Assembly: GCA_017550145.1 (NCBI GenBank)
Contig: JAFZQG010000004.1
Span: 186,001-250,000 of the forward strand
Length of the DNA: 64,000 bases
Reading direction: 5' to 3'
From: Erysipelotrichaceae bacterium
Lineage (GTDB): Bacteria > Bacillota_I > Bacilli_A > Erysipelotrichales > Erysipelotrichaceae
Below, piece by piece: positions 1 through 7,733 of the stretch. Position 1 is the stretch's first letter. Each line of letters begins with the position of its first letter. The position numbers and the translations under genes were made by a program. The notes beneath the pieces were generated by a model, which was not told the origin of the DNA, searched no databases, and saw nothing but the letters and a program-made list of their open reading frames with translations.

Positions 1-1283
1 GTATCGTATGTGCAAATAAACAATACAAGCAAGCCATGGGACCGAATTATTATGACGGCATGCTTTACTATGAGCTGGTCCCGAAAGAAATCAAATTCGA
101 GGACTTCTGTTTCAAGTGTGTTTTCAACAGAAAGCGTATGCATGCCTATGTGGATGTCAAGGCTATGGACTGCTGGGTCGATCAGCAGATGCTGCCTTTG
201 AATGAAGGCGACGAGAATAAAGGTTACTGTCTATATTTCTTTGAAATGACTAAAGAAGCAGATGTGAGCAGGCTGTCCAGCGTTAAACTCGATACAGCTG
301 AGATCATCATCCGCAGCATTCTTACACTGATGAGCACCGAAGACTTCAAGGGCAATGTCTGGATCGTGCTGGAAGACTTCAGAAGGATTGCCGAAGCACT
401 GGCCTGCCGTATCATCCTGGTCGATGACGATGAAGAAACGACCAGTTTCTTCTGCGGAGCTCTTGACCCCGATAGAGAAGGTGTCAACCCGCCTAACAAC
501 GTTCCGTCATATGATGTCGTTAAGACCTGGAAGGCAGCAATCGGCGAAAGCGACTGCCTGATCTTACAGAACGAATATGACTTCCAGCTGCTTAATGATA
601 TAGATCCGATCTGGCATGATTCACTGATCGAAAACGGAATCGACAGTCTGATCATCGTGCCGTTAGTCAGATTGAACAGCGTCATCGGCTATCTCTATGT
701 CACCAACTACAATACCGAAAAGACAGCCGATATGAGAGAACTGATCGAGATCCTTTCATATATCCTGGGATCGGAGATCGCGAACAATCAGCTTATGGGC
801 AAACTGGCCAAGATCGGCGGTACGGATGGCCTGACCGGATTAAATAACCGTTATGCGGTAAAGCAGAGATTAGAGAAAATCGTTTCCGAAAAGATTTATC
901 CGTTTGGTGTCGTCAACATGGACCTTAATGGTCTGAAGAGCGTCAATGATAACGAAGGACATGATGAGGGCGATGCCTTTATCATGGATTGCGTGGATGC
1001 CATGAAGAAGGTCTTCGGTACCAAAGATTTATACCGTGTCGGCGGTGATGAGTTCCTGGCTCTTCTGACTGAAGGTACAAAAGAAGAGTTTGAAGAAAAG
1101 CTGAATAAGATGAAAGAGATCGCCGCAGCCGGAGGCAAGGTCTCACTGGCTATCGGTTCTTTCTGGAGCGAAGGCGATACCAGCACCAGAGACGCCATGC
1201 GCAAAGCGGATGAAGAGATGTATGAGAACAAGAAAGAATACTACGCTCATCATCCGGAAAAGGACAGAAGAAAAGTAAGTTAG
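1..1283 (+). CDS. GGDEF-domain diguanylate cyclase, 5' end cut by window
   Basis: The frame is open to the first base of the window and the residues before the first ATG (36) run smoothly into it, so the real start lies upstream. The first ~90 visible residues could be the end of a PAS-like sensor fold and ~100-250 resemble a GAF domain (weak calls). The last ~150 are a GGDEF domain with DGLTGLNNR and the intact signature YRVGGDEF. By family knowledge it should make cyclic di-GMP from two GTP. No RxxD inhibitory site is visible five residues before GGDEF, so product inhibition may be absent. No membrane segment is seen in this part. It ends 3 bases before a terminator hairpin. Confidence 0.9.
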   Translation, partial: IVCANKQYKQAMGPNYYDGMLYYELVPKEIKFEDFCFKCVFNRKRMHAYVDVKAMDCWVDQQMLPLNEGDENKGYCLYFFEMTKEADVSRLSSVKLDTAEIIIRSILTLMSTEDFKGNVWIVLEDFRRIAEALACRIILVDDDEETTSFFCGALDPDREGVNPPNNVPSYDVVKTWKAAIGESDCLILQNEYDFQLLNDIDPIWHDSLIENGIDSLIIVPLVRLNSVIGYLYVTNYNTEKTADMRELIEILSYILGSEIANNQLMGKLAKIGGTDGLTGLNNRYAVKQRLEKIVSEKIYPFGVVNMDLNGLKSVNDNEGHDEGDAFIMDCVDAMKKVFGTKDLYRVGGDEFLALLTEGTKEEFEEKLNKMKEIAAAGGKVSLAIGSFWSEGDTSTRDAMRKADEEMYENKKEYYAHHPEKDRRKVS

Positions 1284-1285
1284 AG

Positions 1286-1307
1286 ACAGGACTGAGGTCC
1301 TGTTTTT
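1286..1307 (+). terminator. Rho-independent terminator after GGDEF gene
   Basis: A perfect 7-bp stem (acaggac/gtcctgt) with a tgag loop is followed by a short T run, immediately after the GGDEF stop codon. Confidence 0.85.
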
Positions 1308-1368
1308 AATTTCGAAAAGATTGGAAATGTTAAAATGAATAGCGTATATAGTCTTTAGGGAGGTTTAT

Positions 1369-2331
1369 ATGGATCTTGATATTAAATATCTATTATGGCT
1401 TCAGGAACTGCGTTTCCTGACAGGAGGTGTATTCGATGAGATATTCAATGCACTGTCAAAGTTTGCGGTCGATCTGCTGCCTTTTCTGCCTTTTATAATT
1501 TTCTGGGGTTCGGATAAGAAGTGGGGTTACCGTTTCATGATCACCCACGATTTCGGCGATCTGCTTAACGGTATCATCAAACTGACTGTCTGTGCCTATA
1601 GACCTTGGATCAGATCAGATCTGATCGAACCGGCCGGAGATTCCAAGGTGGCTGCGACAGGCTATTCTTTTCCAAGCGGACATTCGTTTGCGGCAACATC
1701 GATGTATGGAACAACCATCGTCTGGCAGAAGGCCAAAAGAAGATGGCTGGCCATCACCTGCAGTGTGCTGATCCTGCTCACCTGTTTCTCCAGAAACTTC
1801 CTCGGTGTACATACTCCACAGGATGTTGTGGTTGCCTTTATAGAATCGTGGATAGTCATCTATCTTGTCGGTTATTTTCAGAAAAAGATCGGTTCCGACT
1901 GCAAGAAGCTCGATCTGCTTGGGATCCTGGGGATCGTCTTTGTCATAGCAACGATCTGCTACATAAGTTTCAAATCCTATCCTATGGATTATGTTGACGG
2001 CAAACTTCTGGTGGATCCGCATAAGATGATGAACGACTGCTTCAAGGCCTGCGGTGCTTTTACCGGACTGATCATCGGTTCATATGTCGAAAGACACTAT
2101 ATACATTATGAGATTCCTGTCGGCGCACCTGAACTGCCGGTACTTACAGCTGTTGGTGCAGGACTGATGTTTGCGTGGAAAGAGCTGTTTGCTCCGGCAA
2201 CCGTTACGGTCTGGTTTGGCGGACATTGGGGTAATTTTGTGGCCCGTCTGCTGATGCTGCTGTTTGCGACGATCGTCTGGCCGTTAGTTATCAGAAAGGT
2301 CTGCGACAATTCCAAGCAGGACAGCGAATAA
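1369..2331 (+). CDS. PAP2-family membrane phosphatase
   Basis: This 320-residue polytopic membrane protein carries all three lipid-phosphatase motifs in order: KLTVCAYRP (KxxxxxxRP), FPSGHSFAA (PSGH) and SRNFLGVHTPQD (SRxxxxxH). The family dephosphorylates phosphatidic acid, undecaprenyl pyrophosphate or similar lipid phosphates at the outer membrane face; the substrate cannot be told here. The C-terminal third adds further hydrophobic segments beyond the core PAP2 fold, as in larger Firmicute members. The start is supported by a GGGAGG ribosome site a few bases upstream. It is a single-gene unit after the preceding terminator. Confidence 0.9.
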   Translation: MDLDIKYLLWLQELRFLTGGVFDEIFNALSKFAVDLLPFLPFIIFWGSDKKWGYRFMITHDFGDLLNGIIKLTVCAYRPWIRSDLIEPAGDSKVAATGYSFPSGHSFAATSMYGTTIVWQKAKRRWLAITCSVLILLTCFSRNFLGVHTPQDVVVAFIESWIVIYLVGYFQKKIGSDCKKLDLLGILGIVFVIATICYISFKSYPMDYVDGKLLVDPHKMMNDCFKACGAFTGLIIGSYVERHYIHYEIPVGAPELPVLTAVGAGLMFAWKELFAPATVTVWFGGHWGNFVARLLMLLFATIVWPLVIRKVCDNSKQDSE

Positions 2332-2448
2332 CTCTGTTTAGTGAAGAAATTGTGTTTTTTCACATAATTAGGTCAAACTATTCCATTTAAAGAAACAATA
2401 TTGTTAAAATTTATATAAGGAAATGTGCAAACAGTTTCCCGATGGTTT

Positions 2449-2464
2449 TATCCCGTAAGGGATA
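2449..2464. promoter_or_regulatory. Short inverted repeat upstream of lipoprotein gene
   Basis: A perfect 6-bp inverted repeat (tatccc, gtaa spacer, gggata) lies about 40 bases before the lipoprotein start. It could be an operator or a leader hairpin. No T run follows, so it is not a terminator. Confidence 0.4.
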
Positions 2465-2504
2465 GAATACATTATTTTGTTTTGGAAGCAGTAGGAGGTC
2501 TGAA

Positions 2505-3158
2505 ATGAAAAAACTGTTTACAATGATTTTGGTGCTTTTGATCTTATGTGCTTGCAGCAGTGCCAATACAGCTGATGAACCGACAAGAGGTGCTGATGTT
2601 GTAGCGACATTTGATGAAGGTACCCTTTCCCGTAAGAATACAGAAGGAACAAGACAAGCCGATTATAAAGAAAACCTTATTTCCAGATCGGCAGATATAA
2701 CCAGAGAGAATACGGAGTTTTTGGCGTTTATTGAAAACGTTAAGGACATTCTTTACAGCGAGACTCCGGAAGATGCTTACTTCCCGGCAGTCAAATATGC
2801 CGAAGGTCAGTGGATGTTTGTGCTGGTCGGTGATGAGAATAACTTCGGTGTCGTCGTAAACGAAATCGGTCTGGCTGATTTCAGTATCAACTATAATACC
2901 CACGAATTCACGATCGAACTTCATCCTCGTCTTATGAACTATCAGGATGAGCTTTATGAAGAAGATGATGAAAGTGCCGGTTATCTGCCTTTCACCGGTG
3001 AATTTGAAGGCGGTGGCATCAAGCTCTATGACGGAGACGGTCTGATCATCTATCTTTACAGCTATTATGACTATGAAGGCTGTGAATATATAATTGGTGA
3101 ACTCTGGTCAGCTGAAGAAGCATATCTCGATTTCCTGATGTTCAGGGGCCAGCAATAA
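2505..3158 (+). CDS. Small secreted lipoprotein of unknown function
   Basis: The 217-residue product begins with a basic N-terminus, a hydrophobic stretch and the lipobox-like ILCACSS, which predicts lipid attachment at the cysteine near residue 17 and anchoring on the outer face of the membrane. The mature part is acidic and rich in Tyr and Glu, with no catalytic motif that I recognise. The start is set by AGGAGG seven bases upstream. It is monocistronic, with its own terminator. Function unknown. Confidence 0.75.
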   Translation: MKKLFTMILVLLILCACSSANTADEPTRGADVVATFDEGTLSRKNTEGTRQADYKENLISRSADITRENTEFLAFIENVKDILYSETPEDAYFPAVKYAEGQWMFVLVGDENNFGVVVNEIGLADFSINYNTHEFTIELHPRLMNYQDELYEEDDESAGYLPFTGEFEGGGIKLYDGDGLIIYLYSYYDYEGCEYIIGELWSAEEAYLDFLMFRGQQ

Positions 3159-3173
3159 TTAAGTTTTAAACAC

Positions 3174-3205
3174 AAAGACAGGTTTGGAAAAGCCTGTCTT
3201 TTTTT
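3174..3205 (+). terminator. Rho-independent terminator after lipoprotein gene
   Basis: A 9-bp stem (aaagacagg/cctgtcttt) with a 10-base loop runs into seven T residues. Confidence 0.9.
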
Positions 3206-3237
3206 GTTGCTATAATTGAAGAAAAAGGGGATTCATA

Positions 3238-4251
3238 ATGAAAGTATTCATGATAGGCTCGACCGGATTGCTGGGGAGTGCGGCAGCCGAAGAACTGATC
3301 GAAAGAGGACATCAGGTAATATCGATCGCTTTACCTCCTTTACCGGAAGGAGCGAAGTTTCCTAAGCAGCTGCAGATCGAATTCGGTAATTACCTGGAGA
3401 TGGATGATGATAAATTAAGAAGTTATCTTAAAGGCTGTGATGGTTTTATATTTGCAGCCGGAGTGGACGAAAGAGTCGAAGGTCCTTATCCGATCTATGA
3501 CATGTATAAGAAATACAATATCGATCCTGTTGAAAGATTGCTTAAACTGGCTAAGGAATGCGGAGTCAGACATGCGGTTATCTGCGGTTCGTATTTCTCT
3601 TATTTCGCCAAAACAAAACCTGAAATGAAACTGATCGAGAATCATCCTTATATCCGTTCAAGGATCGATCAGGAAGAAGTCGCCTTATCTTTTGCGGATG
3701 ATGACTTCAGTGTAGCAGTACTGGAGCTTCCTTATATCTTCGGTGTTCAGAAAGGAAGAAAACCGGTCTGGATGTTTCTGGCCGAACAGATCCAAAGCAA
3801 CAACTTCGCCACCTTCTACCCGGCAGGCGGTTCAACGATGGTTACCGTCAGACAGGTTGCACAGGCTATATGCGGAGCACTGGTACATACCAAAGGCGGC
3901 AAATGCTGGCCTATAGGATGGGATAATCTGAGCTGGAATGAACTGCTGGAAATTGCCCATCAGGCATTGGGTTATAAAGACAGAAGGATCATTAATGTGC
4001 CTAAATGGATGTTTAATCTGGGTGTAAGGAGTATTCTGAAACAGCAGAAAGAAAAAGGCATCGATGGCGGATTGAATCTGAAGAAACTGGGTGATATCCA
4101 ATACAGTTATTTCTATATAGATAAGGCTTTGGGATCAGAGCCTCTGGGTGTTGAGGAAGATGATATAAAGGCCGCTATTACAGCTTCCTTTGAGCTGTGC
4201 AAAGAAATAATCGACGGCAAGAGCGAAGCTATCGGAATGAAAGGCGAATAG
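3238..4251 (+). CDS. NAD(P)-dependent epimerase/dehydratase family protein
   Basis: The 337-residue product opens with the dinucleotide-binding motif GSTGLLGSAA (GxxGxxG) of the extended short-chain dehydrogenase family, followed by a conserved-looking acidic loop and a YxxxK-like region near residue 120. The family epimerises, dehydrates or reduces nucleotide sugars or similar substrates; nothing in the sequence fixes the substrate. AGGGG precedes the start by eight bases. It stands alone between the preceding terminator and the lysS T-box leader, with no pathway partner nearby. Confidence 0.8.
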   Translation: MKVFMIGSTGLLGSAAAEELIERGHQVISIALPPLPEGAKFPKQLQIEFGNYLEMDDDKLRSYLKGCDGFIFAAGVDERVEGPYPIYDMYKKYNIDPVERLLKLAKECGVRHAVICGSYFSYFAKTKPEMKLIENHPYIRSRIDQEEVALSFADDDFSVAVLELPYIFGVQKGRKPVWMFLAEQIQSNNFATFYPAGGSTMVTVRQVAQAICGALVHTKGGKCWPIGWDNLSWNELLEIAHQALGYKDRRIINVPKWMFNLGVRSILKQQKEKGIDGGLNLKKLGDIQYSYFYIDKALGSEPLGVEEDDIKAAITASFELCKEIIDGKSEAIGMKGE

Positions 4252-4267
4252 CGATTGAATATCCCTG

Positions 4268-4497
4268 ATTCTTAGGGTAAAATAACCTTGTCACAAGGAA
4301 GAGACGAGTAAGATATAAAAGGTCTTAAAGAGAGTTTTCCAAAGGTGGGAGGAAGACAGATACTGATATCCGAATAAAGGCTTGGAGTGAAACGGTTGTG
4401 CGATATAGCTGAATGAAGGGCATATACAGATGTATATGAACTAAGGTGGTACCGCGTTATTAACGTCCTTAGCGATAGGGACGTTTTATTTATTTTT
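4268..4497 (+). promoter_or_regulatory. T-box leader for lysS (lysine specifier)
   Basis: The leader shows the T-box core AAGGTGGTACCGCG at 4443-4456, an AGTA element, an AGAGAG box and the CTTGGAGTG segment in the usual order. It ends in a 10-bp terminator hairpin with a GCGA loop (4462-4485) and a T-rich tail. The specifier-loop side near 4374-4380 contains AAA/AAG, matching lysine and the downstream gene. Uncharged tRNA-Lys should pair with the T-box sequence and allow readthrough. The 5' limit is approximate. Confidence 0.9.
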
Positions 4498-4509
4498 ATG
4501 GAGGATACG

Positions 4510-6021
4510 ATGGAAAGAGAATTCAATGATCAGCAGTTAGTCAGAAGACAGAAGGCCGAAGATTTAAAGGCTAAAGGTATTGATCCGTTCGGACACAGTT
4601 TCAAGACCACAAGTAATTCTAAAATCATAAGAGAAAACTTTAACGAAACCAGTAAGGAAGACCTCGAAAACAACAGAACCGATGTGGTCATAGCCGGAAG
4701 AATCATGTCCAAGCGCAGAATGGGCAAGATGTGTTTCATGCACATCCAGGACAGATACGGACAGATCCAGATCGTCATCAATAAGGCCGATCTGGGTGAA
4801 GAACCATATGAACTGGTCAAAGCCAGTGATATCGGAGACATTATCGGTATTGACGGTTATGTCTACCGTACCAATCCTTCGGAATCAAATCCAAAAGGCG
4901 AATTATCCGTATATGCCTTGAAGTATACCCATCTGACTAAAGCTTTATCACCGTTCCCAGAGAAGTTCCACGGACTGACTGACGTTGAAGAAAGATACAG
5001 AAGAAGATACCTGGATCTGATCATGAACGATGATGCCCGAAAAGTAGCGTTCTTAAGACCGCAGATCTTAAGTACGATCAGAGAATTTTTGAACAACAGA
5101 GAGTTCACCGAAGTGGAAACCCCGGTATTAACTACTTTATTAACAGGCGCATCTGCCAGACCGTTCATCACTCACCACAATTCTCAGGATCTGGATATGT
5201 ATCTTAGAATCGCCTTGGAGTTAAACCTCAAGAGACTCTTGGTCGGCGGTATGGAAAGAGTATATGAAATAGGCAGGACCTTCAGAAACGAAGGTATGGA
5301 CCAGCAGCACAATCCTGAATTTACGATGATGGAAATATATCAGGCCTATTCCGATCTGGATGGCATGATGGAACTCACCGAAAGCATGTATAAGTACATT
5401 GCGGAAAAAGTCTGCGGCAAGACGACCTTCAGATATCTGGGACAGGACATTGACTTAAGCGGTGACTGGAAGAAAGTCTCCATGTGTGAAGCCATCAAGG
5501 AAAAGACCGGCATTGATTTCAAAGCCAATAACTATACACTTGAAGAAGCTACCAAGTTAGCTAAGGAACACGAAATCGAAGTTGAGAAACACTTCACAGT
5601 CGGACACATCATCAACGCTTTCTTTGAGAAGTATGTAGAAGAAACACTGATTCAGCCTACCTTCCTCTATGGTCATCCGATCGAGATCTCTCCATTAACT
5701 CAGGCCAACAAAGAAGATCCGCGTTTTGTGGAAAGATTCGAACTGTTCATTTCCGGACACGAGTGTGCCAACGCTTATACGGAACTTAATGATCCGATCG
5801 ATCAGCTGCAGAGATTCGAGGATCAGCTCAAAGCCAAGGAACTGGGCGATGAGGAAGCCAACGATATCGATATGGACTTCATCGAAGCACTGGAATACGG
5901 CATGCCTCCCGCAGGCGGTATCGGCTATGGTATAGACAGAATGATCATGCTGTTCAGCGAATCAGAATCGATAAGGGACGTAATATTGTTTCCGACAATG
6001 AAGCCAAGAGATGGCGAATAG
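4510..6021 (+). CDS. lysS: Lysyl-tRNA synthetase, class II
   Basis: This 503-residue enzyme charges tRNA-Lys with lysine in the cytoplasm. The N-terminal OB-fold anticodon-binding domain is followed by the class II core: motif 2 around FRNEGMDQQHNPEFT and motif 3 GGIGYGIDRMIML. I chose ATG 4510 over the in-frame ATG at 4498 because GGAGG (4500-4504) would lie inside the longer reading frame and is spaced correctly for 4510, giving the family-typical start MEREFNDQQLVRRQKA. Expression is under the upstream T-box. The last 29 bases of the coding region recur at 7460, which marks the 3' end as a likely integration target. Confidence 0.97.
   Translation: MEREFNDQQLVRRQKAEDLKAKGIDPFGHSFKTTSNSKIIRENFNETSKEDLENNRTDVVIAGRIMSKRRMGKMCFMHIQDRYGQIQIVINKADLGEEPYELVKASDIGDIIGIDGYVYRTNPSESNPKGELSVYALKYTHLTKALSPFPEKFHGLTDVEERYRRRYLDLIMNDDARKVAFLRPQILSTIREFLNNREFTEVETPVLTTLLTGASARPFITHHNSQDLDMYLRIALELNLKRLLVGGMERVYEIGRTFRNEGMDQQHNPEFTMMEIYQAYSDLDGMMELTESMYKYIAEKVCGKTTFRYLGQDIDLSGDWKKVSMCEAIKEKTGIDFKANNYTLEEATKLAKEHEIEVEKHFTVGHIINAFFEKYVEETLIQPTFLYGHPIEISPLTQANKEDPRFVERFELFISGHECANAYTELNDPIDQLQRFEDQLKAKELGDEEANDIDMDFIEALEYGMPPAGGIGYGIDRMIMLFSESESIRDVILFPTMKPRDGE
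5992..6020. repeat. 29-base direct repeat, copy 1 (lysS 3' end)
   Basis: This stretch, starting CCGACAATGAAGCC and ending GATGGCGAATA within one base of the lysS stop, is repeated exactly at 7460-7488. Similarity then continues more loosely through a copy of the terminator. The arrangement resembles the left and right attachment sites left by site-specific integration into the 3' end of a gene. Confidence 0.85.
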
Positions 6022-6023
6022 TT

Positions 6024-6051
6024 AAAAAAGCCTTTAAAATAAGGCTTTTTT
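6024..6051 (+). terminator. lysS terminator
   Basis: An A-rich/T-rich stem (aaaaaagcctt/aaggctttttt) with a short loop follows the lysS stop by three bases. A near copy is found at 7496. Confidence 0.9.
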
Positions 6052-6071
6052 GATGGTAGAGCCTTCCAACT

Positions 6072-6090
6072 TTGACCACAATTTGACCAC
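6072..6090. repeat. Paired TTGACNNC direct repeats, site A
   Basis: TTGACCAC occurs twice with an 11-base period just after the lysS terminator. Equivalent pairs occur at 7311 (TTGACACC) and 7549 (TTGACGAC). One helical turn spacing and position next to the duplicated lysS end suggest recombinase arm-type binding sites; this is inference. Confidence 0.6.
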
Positions 6091-6287
6091 AAATTTTTGC
6101 AAAAATCTACTAAAATTAGGCAAAAAATGTGGGTCCAAGGAAAGAATACTTATCAAATCATCTTTAGGTTAATAAAAGAGGCTCTCTTTAAGACTTATTA
6201 GCAAACAATTTGCTTCTAGGTTTTCGGACAGCCCCTTTTTTTATGAACAACTGCCGGCAATTGACCAAAAGCATCTTAAAAATACAT

Positions 6288-6315
6288 AAAAAAGATCAGG
6301 TTTTCTTCCCTGATC
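6288..6315 (-). terminator. Terminator of the 181-residue membrane protein gene
   Basis: On the minus strand a 7-bp stem (gatcagg/cctgatc) is followed by a T run, about 25 bases after the stop codon at 6341. Confidence 0.8.
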
Positions 6316-6340
6316 ATCTTTCATATTCAGTTATTGATAC

Positions 6341-6886
6341 TTATTTCGTTCCGCGTGAATCCTTATCGATATACTTTCCGTTGATCATCAGACCTGCTGT
6401 AACGGCAATAAGAAGATCAGAAAGCTTGGAAATCACCAAGGATGAATCGACTCCTGCAACCATGAATTTCGGCGCCAGCAGCAGTTCGGCTGCCACAAGT
6501 ATGCCATAAGCGATCCACGAATTCTTCTTGCCGAGATCTTTTGCAAAAGTCAGAACAAGAACGACGATGATCGTAACCGCCGTAGCAGCGATCGGCAGGA
6601 AGCCCGCGTTTCTGAACACGAAGAACACCAGTCTTATCGTGTTAGACAAAGCATAAAGGACCATGAACGCTTTGTAGAATATGGCAGAATCCTTTTCATA
6701 GCCAAAAGCGAGATAATACAGTCCTGCTGCCAAAGCAAACATATGCACGACACTGATAATGATCATGGCATGATGAGTATTAGGCGCGTTGATGTCACTG
6801 ATCAGAGCGATCGAATTGGCGATCAGAGCCAGACCAAGCAGCAGCATATGAATTTTTTTAATCAGTTCCAGATTTTTAGTTTTCAT
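6341..6886 (-). CDS. Six-helix membrane protein of unknown function
   Basis: The 181-residue product has about six evenly spaced hydrophobic segments, short polar loops and a basic N-terminus, and so should be an integral membrane protein. I recognise no family motif. It lies between the two copies of the lysS 3' end, pointing back toward lysS, so it may be cargo of a small integrated element or a native gene shifted by one. It has its own terminator. No signal peptide, catalytic residues or neighbour hints at a role. Confidence 0.75.
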   Translation of the reverse strand: MKTKNLELIKKIHMLLLGLALIANSIALISDINAPNTHHAMIIISVVHMFALAAGLYYLAFGYEKDSAIFYKAFMVLYALSNTIRLVFFVFRNAGFLPIAATAVTIIVVLVLTFAKDLGKKNSWIAYGILVAAELLLAPKFMVAGVDSSLVISKLSDLLIAVTAGLMINGKYIDKDSRGTK

Positions 6887-7070
6887 TTCTTAAATCTCCA
6901 TTAAAACAATCCCTATTCTAGCATCTGATGACATTTTGTCAAACGCTGGGTATTTTCTTTTTTCCTCTTTATATCAAAAATGATGACCGATCAGATCACG
7001 AAAAAACATCGCTTATAATGGTCATGTAGATGTTTGCGGAAGATTGCACCTTCCCTTTAATTTCACAGTT

Positions 7071-7163
7071 TCAACAGGTACAGTTTTGCGGCAGGCATAC
7101 ATTCACCTTTTCAGCATTTCCACAATTCGGGCAATGTATCTCTGTTACCTGCATATCTGACAT
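7071..7163 (-). CDS. 30-residue cysteine-rich micro-protein
   Basis: A very strong ribosome site (GGAGG, eight bases upstream) precedes an ATG at 7163. The 30-residue product contains CPNCG and ends CLPQNCTC, so it looks like half of a zinc ribbon. The reading frame stops at TGA and then continues open for 24 more codons to 6996, including another Cys (NCE). It may be a true micro-protein, a broken zinc-ribbon gene, or a recoded TGA (see findings). It lies inside the lysS-repeat bounded segment. Confidence 0.5.
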   Translation of the reverse strand: MSDMQVTEIHCPNCGNAEKVNVCLPQNCTC

Positions 7164-7298
7164 ATTGTTTGCCTCCTATTCAATAATGAACCTGTTGATT
7201 TTTGAATACCAACCATAATTAAAGACTAGCTCTGCTTTTTATGTATAATTGAATAAACGGATTCAATTATTGCTAATCCAAAAAAAAGATGAATAATG

Positions 7299-7329
7299 TT
7301 GACACACGGATTGACACCAATTTGACACC
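7299..7329. repeat. TTGACNNC direct repeats, site B
   Basis: Three TTGACAC-type units occur at 7299, 7311 and 7322 (steps of 12 and 11 bases). The same pattern flanks both copies of the lysS end. The surrounding stretch 7220-7458 holds no gene I can support. Confidence 0.55.
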
Positions 7330-7459
7330 AAAACATCGTGAACTTATAAAAAGATACATGAAGTAAATCTGGGATACTGGCAATAAAAGGCCAATAAAAT
7401 GGGCTGATTCAGTTATCGTAAAAAGATATAAAGAGTTAAGAAATATTCAAACTCTTAAC

Positions 7460-7488
7460 CCGACAATGAAGCCAAGAGATGGCGAATA
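7460..7488. repeat. 29-base direct repeat, copy 2 (detached lysS 3' end)
   Basis: This is an exact copy of bases 5992-6020 with no lysS coding sequence before it. It is followed by a lysS-like terminator (7496-7520) and by a TTGACNNC pair, just as copy 1 is. It behaves like the second attachment site of an element inserted at lysS. Confidence 0.85.
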
Positions 7489-7495
7489 AACATAG

Positions 7496-7520
7496 AAAGC
7501 CTTAGAAATAAGGCTTTTTT
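7496..7520 (+). terminator. Copy of the lysS terminator
   Basis: An aaagcctt/aaggcttt stem with a six-base loop and T run, closely matching the hairpin at 6024. No gene ends here, so it is a duplicate rather than a working terminator for a visible gene. Confidence 0.8.
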
Positions 7521-7548
7521 GATGGTTAAGAATTTTGAATTGAGGATT

Positions 7549-7567
7549 TTGACGACAATTTGACGAC
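7549..7567. repeat. Paired TTGACNNC direct repeats, site C
   Basis: TTGACGAC occurs twice with an 11-base period, 60 bases after the second lysS-end copy, mirroring site A. Confidence 0.55.
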
Positions 7568-7676
7568 CAATTTTTCAGAATTTAAAAACACAAATGATAT
7601 GGAGTTATGTAGAAATGAAAGGTGAAGAAACCAACCTGGACCCTAGTTTTATATAAATTGATAAGCACAGTAAGTA

Positions 7677-7718
7677 TTGATTTACTACCTAAAAATATAT
7701 AAAATTTAGGTAGTAAAT
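7677..7718 (+). promoter_or_regulatory. fic promoter overlapped by a 14-bp palindromic operator
   Basis: TTGATT (7677-7682) and TAAAAT (7700-7705) are 17 bases apart. A perfect 14-bp inverted repeat (atttactacctaaa at 7680-7693, tttaggtagtaaat at 7705-7718, 11-base spacer) covers both boxes and ends 15 bases before the fic start. The geometry fits repression by a dimeric DNA-binding protein, possibly the Fic protein's own C-terminal helix-turn-helix domain. Confidence 0.7.
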
Positions 7719-7733
7719 TATATAGAGAAATGT

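Noticed and set aside
6222..6240. Sequence resembling the terminal repeat of an insertion sequence (ggggctgtccg on minus strand)
   Set aside because: Only one end-like stretch is visible, with no transposase or matching second end.
6210..6509. 99-codon plus-strand frame
   Set aside because: Antisense to the membrane protein gene and its terminator; no ribosome site.
7030..7218. 62-codon plus-strand frame over the micro-protein
   Set aside because: No ribosome site; the minus strand has GGAGG and a Cys pattern.
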